NCBI RefSeq assembly: GCF_000971975.1 | Contig: NZ_LAQO01000007.1 | Span: 242,171 to 306,170 of the forward strand | DNA from: Paenibacillus algorifonticola | Lineage (GTDB): Bacteria > Bacillota > Bacilli > Paenibacillales > Paenibacillaceae | Direction of reading: 5' to 3' | Length of the DNA: 64,000 bases | Shown: positions 51,516 through 59,385 of the stretch, one piece after another | Layout: each line of letters starts with the position of its first letter | How positions within the stretch are numbered: the first letter of the stretch is position 1 | Notes under the pieces: model-generated | What the model was told of the DNA's origin: nothing | The model's database searches: none | The model's input: only the letters and a program-made list of their open reading frames with translations | Translations under genes and position numbers: made by a program

Positions 51516-52200
51516 CTCCTAGTCCTCCTTCCATATCTGGCACGTACACCCGAAGTGAGGCCATGATGCCATGGGCAATGGGGCGCCAAAGCTTCATATG
51601 CTTCTCCGTGCAATTCAAGCTAAAAAAAAGACCCTTCTCTTCATAAGCAATAAAGAAAGTCAGACTATAAATACTGCCATCCATCGCAGGAGTGATGCAC
51701 TCATAAAACCCAACTTGCTTTTGCTCTTCTCCGATGACCTGTTTTTCATGATAAAAGTCCATACACTCTCCGAGTTGAAGGACATCTTGTTCCAACCAAG
51801 AGGCATTCGGCTGCATCCGCCCGAGCATACCCATCAATTCCGTATGCATTTTCTTCATCTCATCGTTGTACATCCGGTTTTCTGTCGGATTCACATTGAC
51901 ATTGATGCATAAACTATCGTCGGTAAAAATATACTTGGGACGCCGTGCTGCTGGATATTTAATAGCCACATATTCCTCAGGCATAGGAGTAAAGGACGTA
52001 GGAATGCGCAAGCTTATTTTCCGATCCAACAACATCGTTTCCGTAAAATGCAGCTCTTCTGCTCCTAAAACCAGAAGGCCGGATTGTATGCCCTCAACTA
52101 CATTCGGAATGGACAGCTGCTCCTCTAGTGCCTGCCTTCGCGCTTCCCGTTCCCGCTCTTGCTGCATCTCAAGGAAAGCCTCATCTATAAACTCAGCCAA
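51508..52200 (-). CDS. DcrB/DUF1795-like protein, possible effector chaperone
   Basis: 230 residues from a TTG start. An acidic, helical N-terminus (EAFLEMQQEREREARRQALE) precedes a DcrB/DUF1795-like beta-alpha fold (ISLRIPTSFTPMPEEYVAIK, later YSLTFFIAYEEKGLFFSLNC). In Gram-negative type VI systems DUF1795 (Eag) proteins chaperone Rhs effectors with hydrophobic N-terminal segments (known). Here it is the first gene of the spike operon and the Rhs protein has a hydrophobic region at about 525-580, so a similar role is plausible but unproven. No signal peptide, so cytoplasmic. AGGTG is the likely ribosome site. Confidence 0.7.
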   Translation of the reverse strand: MAEFIDEAFLEMQQEREREARRQALEEQLSIPNVVEGIQSGLLVLGAEELHFTETMLLDRKISLRIPTSFTPMPEEYVAIKYPAARRPKYIFTDDSLCINVNVNPTENRMYNDEMKKMHTELMGMLGRMQPNASWLEQDVLQLGECMDFYHEKQVIGEEQKQVGFYECITPAMDGSIYSLTFFIAYEEKGLFFSLNCTEKHMKLWRPIAHGIMASLRVYVPDMEGGLGDE

Positions 52201-52565
52201 AGTCGCACCTACTTTCTTTGCTTAATAAGAGAAAAATAACCATAAAAACCAACTCCTCTCTAGTACTATTGTCGGATCTAAATTCCATAAAATGAATAGA
52301 AAACATTCAATATTACATATATGGTTTTATGAAAAGAAATGAAAAACAGTTAATAAACTAGATTTAGAACTGTCTCACTATACTAAATTTCCATTTTGAC
52401 CTACTTTGAATAATTAAATACTAATACTATACAAATTATGGACAGTTAAAATCACCTGGAAATATAAAAATCACCCTTTCTCCATATCGGGGTGGGATCA
52501 TCCCCTTATGGTAAACTGTGAAAAAGGTGCCCCTGTTATCATGGGCTTACAATACTGTTTGCTAG
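52201..52565. other. Upstream region of the spike operon, no gene seen
   Basis: About 365 bp, AT-rich, with no coding frame I can support. It must hold the promoter of the DcrB-VgrG-toxin operon but I see no clear -35/-10 pair. The GATCATCCCCTTATGG stretch near 52496 could be an end of a decayed insertion sequence. Confidence 0.4.
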
Positions 52566-52789
52566 AGGGAATTTTTCAAGTCACCAAAGAAGGAAGCCGT
52601 ACGGCTCCGCGTGGAGGAAGGGCTGATACTTGAAGAAGTAAAGGATCGACTAAGAATTAAAAGTGATGCAAAAATTGTAGAGTGGGTGCATAAAAGTAAT
52701 GCAGGCGAGACATTAGAGGATTACCGGGGCCTGTGGAAGAAGAAAATGCACATTTGAAAGCGCAGGTCGAATACTTCAAAAAAAATTAG
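52566..52789 (+). pseudogene. Remnant of an IS3-family OrfA
   Basis: One frame reads KKEAVRLRVEEGLILEEVKD then RIKSDAKIVEWVHKSNAGET and LEDYRGLWKKK, the helix-turn-helix half of an IS3-type OrfA. A second frame gives EEENAHLKAQVEYFKKN, its leucine-zipper end, so a frameshift or deletion separates the two. No start codon, OrfB or ends remain. It lies at the upstream edge of the toxin island. Confidence 0.75.
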
Positions 52790-52900
52790 GCGACCTCTCC
52801 CCGATTGAATTTCGAGGAGCGATCGCCGCTTGAAGCGTGCTTTTATTGTTGTCTACTTGACGGGGCTATAACCACGAGAGGGTTGAACGCTTTTCGTTTT

Positions 52901-54292
52901 TTATTCTCCACCCATGAATACGTAGCGCCCAACGACGAGCACGGCGAGTATCCACATGAGCCAGTGAATTTGGTATTTTTCTTTGTTTTTGCCCGACAAG
53001 TTGCCTACCGAAGCGAGCACAACATAAGACACGATACCGAACGAAATGCCGTTCGCAATATTGTACGTAAATGGCATCAAGGCGAGCGTCAAAAATGACG
53101 GAATCGCATAAACCATATCTGTAAAATCAATTTCCTTGATCGACTGCATCATCAGCACGCCAACGATAATTAGAGCAGCATTCGTAGCTGCTGGAGGCAC
53201 AAGTGCAACGAGCGGCGAGAGGAATACGGCTAGCAGGAAGCAGATACCTGTCGTAACCGAGGTCAGGCCCGTACGTCCGCCCTGCGCGATACCTGAGGAG
53301 CTTTCCACAAACGCTGTCACAGTGCTCGTTCCGAGCATAGCACCGCCGCTAACACCGATTGCATCGACGAACATCGCTTTGCCGATGCGCTTCTTGCCTT
53401 CTACCGGATCTTTCATGTAGCCAGCGCGGTTTGCCGTACCGACAAGCGTTCCGAATGTATCGAACAGCTCGACGAACGTAAACGTCAGAATGACGGTCAC
53501 GAGACCAACTTCCAGTACGCCAGGGAAATCAAAGTGGAACAAATTCATTTTTGAAAAATCAGGCACCCACGTTTGCCCGCTCAGCTTCTCACTGATGTTC
53601 ACCTGACCGATGACAATCGCAATGGCCGTCGTGAGCAAAATGCCCCACAAAATCGCGCCAGGAATGCGAAGCACCATCATAATTCCGATAATGAACAGCG
53701 CCACAACCGTGAGCGCTACCGTGCCATTGTGCAGGCTGCCGAGGTGAATGACCGTCTCCGAGCCCGATACGTCGGTATAAGCGCCCTGCTTAATGTCCGA
53801 GAAGCTGGATACGGCAATCGTCATAATACCGCTGCCCTTAAGGCCAATAATCGCGATGAACAAGCCGATACCGACGGTAATCGCATGTTTAAGGCTGTCT
53901 GGCACGGCTGTAATCAGCATTTGCCTGATTTGAGTCACGGTCAGAATAATAAAAATAATACCCGAAATAAAGACCGCTGTAAGTCCCATCGCGATGGAAA
54001 TCGGCTTTCCCGTCGCCTGTGAAGAAATAACCGTAGCTGCGAAATACGCATTGAGCCCCATTCCGGGCGCGAGAGCTACGGGAAAATTAACGAACAGCCC
54101 CATGGCAATCGTAAAAATACCTGCTGACAGCGCCGTAGCCAAAAATACGGCGCCCCAGTCGAATCCGGCTGGTGTGAGCACAATCGGATTAACAGCCAGT
54201 ATGTACGCCATGGTCATGAAGGTCGTCAGTCCCGCCATAATCTCCGTCCGAATGTTCGTACCATGCTCTTTCAAGCGAAAAAATCGTTCCAT
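52901..54292 (-). CDS. NCS2-family purine permease (PbuG/PbuO-type)
   Basis: 463 residues with 12-14 hydrophobic segments, a proton-coupled importer of hypoxanthine/guanine or adenine. Family patterns: TFMTMAYILAVNPIVLTPAG near the N-terminus, GMGLNAYFAATV (about 75), FVELFDTFGTLVGTANRAG (about 275) and GTSTVTAFVESSSGIAQGGR (about 320). These match the AzgA-like group rather than the uracil/xanthine group. The ATG is 13 bases after GGGAGG. A sigma-A promoter with a PurBox-like repeat is upstream, which fits a purine-repressed gene. It is monocistronic and separate from the toxin island. Confidence 0.93.
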   Translation of the reverse strand: MERFFRLKEHGTNIRTEIMAGLTTFMTMAYILAVNPIVLTPAGFDWGAVFLATALSAGIFTIAMGLFVNFPVALAPGMGLNAYFAATVISSQATGKPISIAMGLTAVFISGIIFIILTVTQIRQMLITAVPDSLKHAITVGIGLFIAIIGLKGSGIMTIAVSSFSDIKQGAYTDVSGSETVIHLGSLHNGTVALTVVALFIIGIMMVLRIPGAILWGILLTTAIAIVIGQVNISEKLSGQTWVPDFSKMNLFHFDFPGVLEVGLVTVILTFTFVELFDTFGTLVGTANRAGYMKDPVEGKKRIGKAMFVDAIGVSGGAMLGTSTVTAFVESSSGIAQGGRTGLTSVTTGICFLLAVFLSPLVALVPPAATNAALIIVGVLMMQSIKEIDFTDMVYAIPSFLTLALMPFTYNIANGISFGIVSYVVLASVGNLSGKNKEKYQIHWLMWILAVLVVGRYVFMGGE

Positions 54293-54356
54293 CGCTATTC
54301 ACTAGCCTCCCCAATCAAATTATACTGCGCACTGATGCATTATTTTTTAGAAACTC

Positions 54357-54421
54357 ATTTTAATCAATTGCTTCCTTGTTTGTCAATGATTTAAAACGAA
54401 CGTTTACAATAGACGTTCTTA
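54357..54421 (-). promoter_or_regulatory. Promoter and PurBox-like inverted repeat of purine permease
   Basis: TTGACA (54381-54386) and TAAAAT (54357-54362) are 18 bp apart on the minus strand. Just upstream lies GAACGT/ACGTTC (54398-54403 and 54413-54418), paired GAACG cores like those of PurR-controlled PurBoxes. No riboswitch fits in the ~50-base leader. Confidence 0.6.
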
Positions 54422-54527
54422 AATCATTCGGATTTCATTGCAAATTCTTCCGATAAAGACCTTAATTCCGTTCCAATAGCTTTATCTTTCCGTAAATGAA
54501 AGCGTTTGAATATAATGCGAATAACGG

Positions 54528-54572
54528 CAAAAAATGCCCCTTCGGATAAGATGTCCGAAAGGGCATTTTTTT
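54528..54572. terminator. Intrinsic terminator of the DUF4353 operon
   Basis: A 17-bp stem AAAAATGCCCCTTCGGA/TCCGAAAGGGCATTTTT with one mismatch and flanking A/T tracts, 16 bp beyond the lipoprotein stop. Confidence 0.88.
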
Positions 54573-54587
54573 AATATACTTTAGTTA

Positions 54588-56597
54588 TCATCGGCCTCCG
54601 CCTTGAGGTCTTCCTCCTCCACCACCGCCGCCGAAGCCGCCTCCGCTGCTGGCAGTCGTTACGCCGGATTCATTTAACCAAGTTACGCTGCTTGAGACTT
54701 CGAAATCTGTCACTTTCGTTCCGCCTGTATAGGCACCATCCGTATACATGCCATCTGTATCACTGCCGGTCGAGCTTCCACCTGTGTAGAGGGTGTAGGA
54801 ACCGCCTTGCTGCAGCTCCGGTGAGCTAATCACTACTGATTGATAGTTTTTCGATGGCGCAAAGGTCATAATCGTGTTGCCGTCGCTATTCTGCAGATGG
54901 ACTAGCGTGCCAGCCTGCTGAGCTTGGGAGAACGTCATAGCGATTGTGTATTGACTGGAATCGTCAGCCGTAGCCTGAAGCATTCCTGAGCTTCCTGCTG
55001 CCACCAGCGTTCCTCCGCTAATGTCAAAGCTGCCGTCGTAATCCAATGAACCATTGCCGTTGCCCGTTGGGCCATTCACAACAACCGTGCCGCCCGACAT
55101 TGTAATCGAGCCGTTCGAGTCAAGTCCATCGCCTGCAGCATCCACACTCACAGCTCCGCCGCTAATGGTAAGCAGATTGCTGGTAGATGCGCTGAACTGA
55201 TCTGCTCTACCGCCTGCCGCCTCGCTCGTCTCATCACTGCCACCCGCCACATTGATGCCATCATCGGAGGCAACGACATGAGTCTCACCGCCGGTGATCG
55301 TAATGTTGGCTCCTTCAATGCCTTCATAGCTCTTCGTAATATTAATGCTGCCTCCAGCAATCGTCGTTAGTGCGTCCGCATGAATGCCATCATCACCCGA
55401 AGCCATTTCCATTTCTCCACCTGTTACCGTCACATTGCTGTTGCTGTGCAGGGCATCATCTGCGGAATCAATGGCAATGATGCCGCCGTTAACCGTCATA
55501 TCTCCGCCCGCCTTCAGCCCTTTGGCACTTGTTGATTCGGTTTCCGTAGTTGTTGTCGCCGCTGTTTCGGTAGATGTTTCTGCTGCAGTAGTGGCAGCCA
55601 TTCCGCCTCTTTGCATGCCGCCTGGTCCCATCTCCTCCTGCTTCACTTCAGCGTTCACGCTGCCTCCGCCCGTTACCAGATTGTAGGTGCCGCCATCAAC
55701 AATTAGCGCCGTTTCGGCTTGAATGCCGTCATTGCCAGCTTCAATAGTGAACGTTCCACCCGCAATGGCGATAAATCCACGACCTTCATCGGTATCATTT
55801 GTCGATTTAATGCCGTCTCCTTCCGCTTTAATCGTTACCGTACCATCCTCGATGGCAACCATATCCTTACCGACAATGCCGTCATCCGCAGCCGTGATGT
55901 CGATCGTTCCTGATACGATTTTCAGATCATCTTTACTTGTGATTCCATCATTGTAGCTTGCGACTACCGACAGCTTGCCCGTGCCGTTAATCGTCAAATC
56001 TGCTTTGCTGAAAATAGCTGCGCTTGGCTCATCCGCAGCAGCATCCGCGAATACGTAGGTTTCACCATCGGAGATCGTGTTTTCCGTACCTTCTTCCAGC
56101 GTAATGACTACATTATCCGCTTCCTTGATGTAGATTCCAGCGCTGTCGTTATCATGAATGTTTACTCCATTGAGCACCAGATGAACGTCTCCTTCATTCT
56201 GCACATCCACTACAATTTGCCCGTCGCTCAGCGTTCCGCTGAGGACATAGGTGCCGGCTGCCGTAATGGTTGCGGAGCCGCTCGCCACCTTTGCTCCTGA
56301 GCCGGTAATAGCTGCACTTGTTCCGTTCAGCTTAATGGCCGTCGACGTCTCTGCACTCCAATCCACGGCCTTGTCCGACTCGTCAAACGTCACGACATCC
56401 GGCACCGCAACACTGGCTGGCAATGCAGCGGTGGCAGTTGTCTCGCTTTGCGAGCTCGCGGCAGTGGCTGCGGTAGTGGCCGATGTTGTTACCGCCGCCG
56501 TTGTTGATGAAGCCTGCGATGTAGCACTGCAAGCTGATAATACGACCGAGCAGATTAGCAAAACACCTAGCATCTCGCGAAATTTATTCTTTTTCAT
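54588..56597 (-). CDS. DUF4353 carbohydrate-binding-domain lipoprotein
   Basis: 669 residues from the ATG at 56597; an ATG three codons upstream overlaps the AAAGGA ribosome site. A lipoprotein signal ends at LSAC. After a Ser/Thr/Ala-rich linker comes a long repetitive beta-helix with units such as GTIDITAADDGIVGKDMVAI and GGSINITKSYEGIEGANIT (about 130-545), the DUF4353 pattern. The C-terminus is a Gly-rich tail (GGGFGGGGGGG). DUF4353 proteins occur beside VTC-domain, DUF4956 and CotH genes, as here. It should sit on the outer membrane face, perhaps as an adhesin or matrix component; its ligand is unknown. Confidence 0.85.
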   Translation of the reverse strand: MKKNKFREMLGVLLICSVVLSACSATSQASSTTAAVTTSATTAATAASSQSETTATAALPASVAVPDVVTFDESDKAVDWSAETSTAIKLNGTSAAITGSGAKVASGSATITAAGTYVLSGTLSDGQIVVDVQNEGDVHLVLNGVNIHDNDSAGIYIKEADNVVITLEEGTENTISDGETYVFADAAADEPSAAIFSKADLTINGTGKLSVVASYNDGITSKDDLKIVSGTIDITAADDGIVGKDMVAIEDGTVTIKAEGDGIKSTNDTDEGRGFIAIAGGTFTIEAGNDGIQAETALIVDGGTYNLVTGGGSVNAEVKQEEMGPGGMQRGGMAATTAAETSTETAATTTTETESTSAKGLKAGGDMTVNGGIIAIDSADDALHSNSNVTVTGGEMEMASGDDGIHADALTTIAGGSINITKSYEGIEGANITITGGETHVVASDDGINVAGGSDETSEAAGGRADQFSASTSNLLTISGGAVSVDAAGDGLDSNGSITMSGGTVVVNGPTGNGNGSLDYDGSFDISGGTLVAAGSSGMLQATADDSSQYTIAMTFSQAQQAGTLVHLQNSDGNTIMTFAPSKNYQSVVISSPELQQGGSYTLYTGGSSTGSDTDGMYTDGAYTGGTKVTDFEVSSSVTWLNESGVTTASSGGGFGGGGGGGRPQGGGR

Positions 56598-56675
56598 ATG
56601 AATCATCCTTTCGGTTTGTTTAAAATATAAGAATTCATAAGTTTCACCTTTATAATCCGCTTATATTTCACCCTC

Positions 56676-56716
56676 GAAACGGTAGCTTTGCCGTCAGAGG
56701 ACGGCGACAGCCGTTT
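56676..56716. repeat. Palindromic repeat copy 1
   Basis: A ~40-base hairpin-forming sequence (GAAACG, loop region, then GGACGGCGACAGCCGTTT) in the leader of the DUF4353 gene. A close match in the same orientation lies at 58631-58669. Confidence 0.6.
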
Positions 56717-57404
56717 ACGCTTGATAGTCATTCATAGTTGGACTCATCGTTAATGAGATATCCAGATTGCCGTTTCTGCAGCGGATCGCATCGAGAAATT
56801 CCTTTTGATTCGTATGCTCATCAATCGTGACGGTGTAAACCAGCTCATATAAGCTGCCCAGCTCGGTCGTGCGAATTTTACTAAGTGCGTAATTGACTTT
56901 AAATTGGGCAAAAACTTCGGCGAACGCCTCCTCATACCCCAGATTTTCCGGGATTGTTACTTTCAGTACTTTTTGCAGCGTTTTTCTTACGCCGAATTTA
57001 ACGCGGTTAAGAATGACCATGAGTACACAGAGAATAATCGTGAACAATATCGCGTAACCGAATGACCCGACTCCGCAGGCAAGTCCCGCAGCCATGGTGA
57101 ACAAAACAAAGGTGATATCCTTCGGGTCGCCCGGAGCACTTCTGAACCGGATAATGGAGAAGGCTCCTGCAAGGCTGAACGCTCTGGCGATATTGCTGCC
57201 AATTAGCAAAATGATAATAGCCACAATGACCGGCAGCAGCACCATCGTAAGCGTAAAGCTTTGCGAGTAGCCGTTCGGGTTGGTCTTCATGTAGGTGTAG
57301 CTGATCATTCCACCCAGCACCAGAGATAACAAAATCGTGATAACCGCTGTGCTAAAGGTTAAATCTGTCGTCGTAAGCGTTGTGGAAAAGAGAGAATCAA
57401 GCAT
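56715..57404 (-). CDS. DUF4956 membrane protein
   Basis: 229 residues from the ATG at 57404 (GAGGAG eight bases upstream; a GTG three codons earlier overlaps that site). Four hydrophobic segments in the first ~125 residues (FSTAVITILLSLVLGGMISY, MVLLPVIVAIIILLIGSNIA, then two more) surround the DUF4956 motif AFSLAGAFSIIRFRSAPGD. The cytoplasmic C-terminus is an alpha-beta domain. DUF4956 is regularly found beside VTC-type polyphosphate polymerase domains, and here the two genes overlap by 8 bp. It probably forms a membrane complex with the VTC protein. The biochemical role is unknown. Confidence 0.9.
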   Translation of the reverse strand: MLDSLFSTTLTTTDLTFSTAVITILLSLVLGGMISYTYMKTNPNGYSQSFTLTMVLLPVIVAIIILLIGSNIARAFSLAGAFSIIRFRSAPGDPKDITFVLFTMAAGLACGVGSFGYAILFTIILCVLMVILNRVKFGVRKTLQKVLKVTIPENLGYEEAFAEVFAQFKVNYALSKIRTTELGSLYELVYTVTIDEHTNQKEFLDAIRCRNGNLDISLTMSPTMNDYQA

Positions 57405-58140
57405 AGAGAACACTCCTCGTTTCTGTCTTGCTGTTCTTTAGCATTTTTTTATATTCATTGCCGTATTTCGAAAAGCTTGTGCGATACATTTGATGCTCCG
57501 ACAGCATTCTCGACAGCCACATCGGGATCGTCTTCTCCGCCTTCACTTCCATGAGCCATTGTCCAGGCTCCAGCAGCGGTTCGCCATAATTGCCGCTCTC
57601 AAGCAACAAATCATACCGCCGGCAATTAATATTCGTATCGAAGGTAATGCGGAGGTCACGATTCTCTTTGCTGAACAGCGCTTTACGGTCATAGCCCAGA
57701 TACAATTTAGGCTGCAATTCATATTGCTGAAGAAAATATGTAATTTCCTGCAGCACCTGCTTGTTCATGTAACCTTGCAGTTCCGGCTGAATTCCCGTAC
57801 GGACAAATTCATAGGCCTCGTTCAGCTTCAGTCCCGTTCTTCTTTTGTTAACCAGACCGAACACCTTTTTCTTAATTTCCAGATAAACCTTCGCATCTTC
57901 CTTAGGAGTGCCGTAAGCTCTCAAGCGAAGCTTTTCCTTATACTTCGGCTTGGACAGGCTGTTGCGAATTAAGGCATCATGCTCGGTGTCATAATACAAG
58001 TTGGTGATGGAGTAAAATTCATGCTGCTTGTTGTAATCGTCCAGCTCCATGTACTCCAGCAATCGAAGGTAGAAATTGCGGTAGGCAACACTCTCGAGCA
58101 AATATTTGTTCTCATATCGGTTGAAAACCTCAATAGCCAT
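57397..58140 (-). CDS. VTC-domain polyphosphate polymerase-like protein
   Basis: 247 residues from the ATG at 58140, 11 bases after GAGAGGA. The VTC tunnel fold is visible: NRYENKYLLE at the N-terminus, then NLYYDTEHDALIRNSL, KEKLRLRAYG with the basic residues that bind phosphate, and VYLEIKKKVFGLVNKRR, followed by LYLGYDRKALFS and LMEVKAEKTIPMW. In yeast VTC4 this domain makes polyphosphate from ATP. In bacteria the VTC-DUF4956 pairs have unproven function. It starts the operon VTC-DUF4956-DUF4353, which is divergent from a two-component system. Confidence 0.9.
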   Translation of the reverse strand: MAIEVFNRYENKYLLESVAYRNFYLRLLEYMELDDYNKQHEFYSITNLYYDTEHDALIRNSLSKPKYKEKLRLRAYGTPKEDAKVYLEIKKKVFGLVNKRRTGLKLNEAYEFVRTGIQPELQGYMNKQVLQEITYFLQQYELQPKLYLGYDRKALFSKENRDLRITFDTNINCRRYDLLLESGNYGEPLLEPGQWLMEVKAEKTIPMWLSRMLSEHQMYRTSFSKYGNEYKKMLKNSKTETRSVLYA

Positions 58141-58248
58141 ATCGTTCAAATCCTCTCTATTTGGTCTCGCATGTTATTGCGCTTGGCGATCTGGTTTGTT
58201 GCTTGCGTTGTGTTGTCGCTTGCTATATTCGTATCTTAGTCTCCAAAC

Positions 58249-58265
58249 CTTTAACGAAACTTAAA
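58249..58265 (-). promoter_or_regulatory. Direct-repeat box before the VTC operon
   Basis: On the minus strand TTTAAG and TTAAAG are repeated with an 11-bp period, the spacing of OmpR-type regulator sites. A similar pair lies upstream of the adjacent response regulator gene. A -10 box is not clear. Confidence 0.4.
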
Positions 58266-58535
58266 TGAATTTACAATATTTTAAAAGAAGGGTGAAGATA
58301 ATGCTTCACTGCATGAAAAGATCGGCTTCCGATCGCCATTACCCTTTGATTTCTATGAATAAGCCGCCTTATATGTAGAAATCAAAGCGTAAAAGCATAT
58401 GCTTACGATGCTGCTTTCCTACGGAAAGCTTTAAGCGAACGCTGACGCTTCTCCAGTCCAACCTTTTCATTCCGCTACGCCTTTTTCATCACGCTTTAAA
58501 AATAGCATTCAAACGCGGCCTTCCCGCAGCAAACA

Positions 58536-58567
58536 TTAAGGTTGACTAAAGGTAATCCTGATATAAT
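58536..58567 (+). promoter_or_regulatory. Promoter and direct-repeat box of the two-component system
   Basis: A perfect extended -10 (TGATATAAT, 58559-58567) is preceded by TTAAGG and TAAAGG with an 11-bp period (58536-58541 and 58547-58552). The box resembles that of the divergent VTC operon and suggests autoregulation. The rest of the 58141-58707 gap holds no gene I can support. Confidence 0.5.
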
Positions 58568-58630
58568 GGCCTTATTAAAAATATAGGTAAGGATATCATT
58601 TCGTTATCCTTTCTCTATATTTCTCGGAAT

Positions 58631-58669
58631 GAAACGCGCCGCGCCGCCAAGGACGGCGACAGCCGTTTC
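58631..58669. repeat. Palindromic repeat copy 2
   Basis: GAAACG, a GC-rich middle and GGACGGCGACAGCCGTTTC in the leader of the response regulator gene, closely similar to the sequence at 56676-56716. The shared part continues into CTTGATA after a three-base difference. Confidence 0.6.
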
Positions 58670-58707
58670 ACCTTGATACACAACCTATATATAGAGGATG
58701 ACTGGCC

Positions 58708-59385
58708 ATGAGAATCTTAATTGTAGAAGACGAGCTTCATTTAGCTGAAGCTTTAAGCCAAATATTGAAGAAGCATAATTACGCCGTTGACGCTGTCCAC
58801 GATGGCGTTTCCGGGCTCGACTATGCACGAAGCGGCATCTATGATTTGCTGCTGCTTGATATTATGATGCCAGAAATGGACGGAATCAGCGTCCTTACCC
58901 AGCTTCGTAAAGAGGGCGTATCTACGCCCGTCATTCTGCTTACCGCAAAAGGGGAAATTACCGATATGGTGGCCGGGCTTGACCATGGGGCGGATGACTA
59001 TATCGCCAAGCCTTTTTCATCTGAGGAGCTGCTTGCCAGAATACGGGCCGCACTAAGGCGCAAGGGCGAGGTGCTGCCGGAGGATGCGTTGAAGTTCGGA
59101 GATATCGAATTAAACACGACAAATTTGAAGCTTTCCGTTAAAGATAAAGAAATGAAGCTCAATTTAAAGGAAAGTGCCCTATTAGAGCTGCTGATCGTCA
59201 GGAAACAGGCGATCACCTCCAAGGAGCTGATTATTGAAAAGCTATGGGGCTTTGACTCAGAGGCGGAGCACAACAATGTGGAGGTTTATATTTCTTTTTT
59301 GAGGAAAAAGTTTACGTTCCTGCATTCGTCCGTACGCATTAACACGATTCGAAACGTAGGGTATGTATTAGAGGTGACTGCCTAA
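58708..59385 (+). CDS. OmpR-family response regulator
   Basis: 225 residues. Receiver domain 1-115 with the acidic pocket ILIVEDELHLAEAL and phospho-acceptor Asp in LLLLDIMMPEMDG (about residue 51), and conserved Lys in YIAKPFSSEE. The winged-helix domain (130-222) ends in EVYISFLRKKFTFL and IRNVGYVLEV. GAGGATG precedes the ATG. The stop overlaps the kinase start by one base (TAATG). It is divergent from the VTC-DUF4956-DUF4353 operon, with similar direct repeats at both promoters, so it probably controls that operon and itself. Confidence 0.95.
   Translation: MRILIVEDELHLAEALSQILKKHNYAVDAVHDGVSGLDYARSGIYDLLLLDIMMPEMDGISVLTQLRKEGVSTPVILLTAKGEITDMVAGLDHGADDYIAKPFSSEELLARIRAALRRKGEVLPEDALKFGDIELNTTNLKLSVKDKEMKLNLKESALLELLIVRKQAITSKELIIEKLWGFDSEAEHNNVEVYISFLRKKFTFLHSSVRINTIRNVGYVLEVTA

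Noticed and set aside
42161..52200. Complete type VI secretion system
   Set aside because: No TssB/TssC, Hcp, TssJLM or ClpV-type genes are seen, and the organism appears Gram-positive; only spike, tip, chaperone-like and effector parts are present.
58301..58378. 25-residue plus-strand frame after AAGAAGGGTGAAG
   Set aside because: Has a ribosome-like site but no signal peptide, no clear promoter of its own and no sequence character; too weak to list as a gene.
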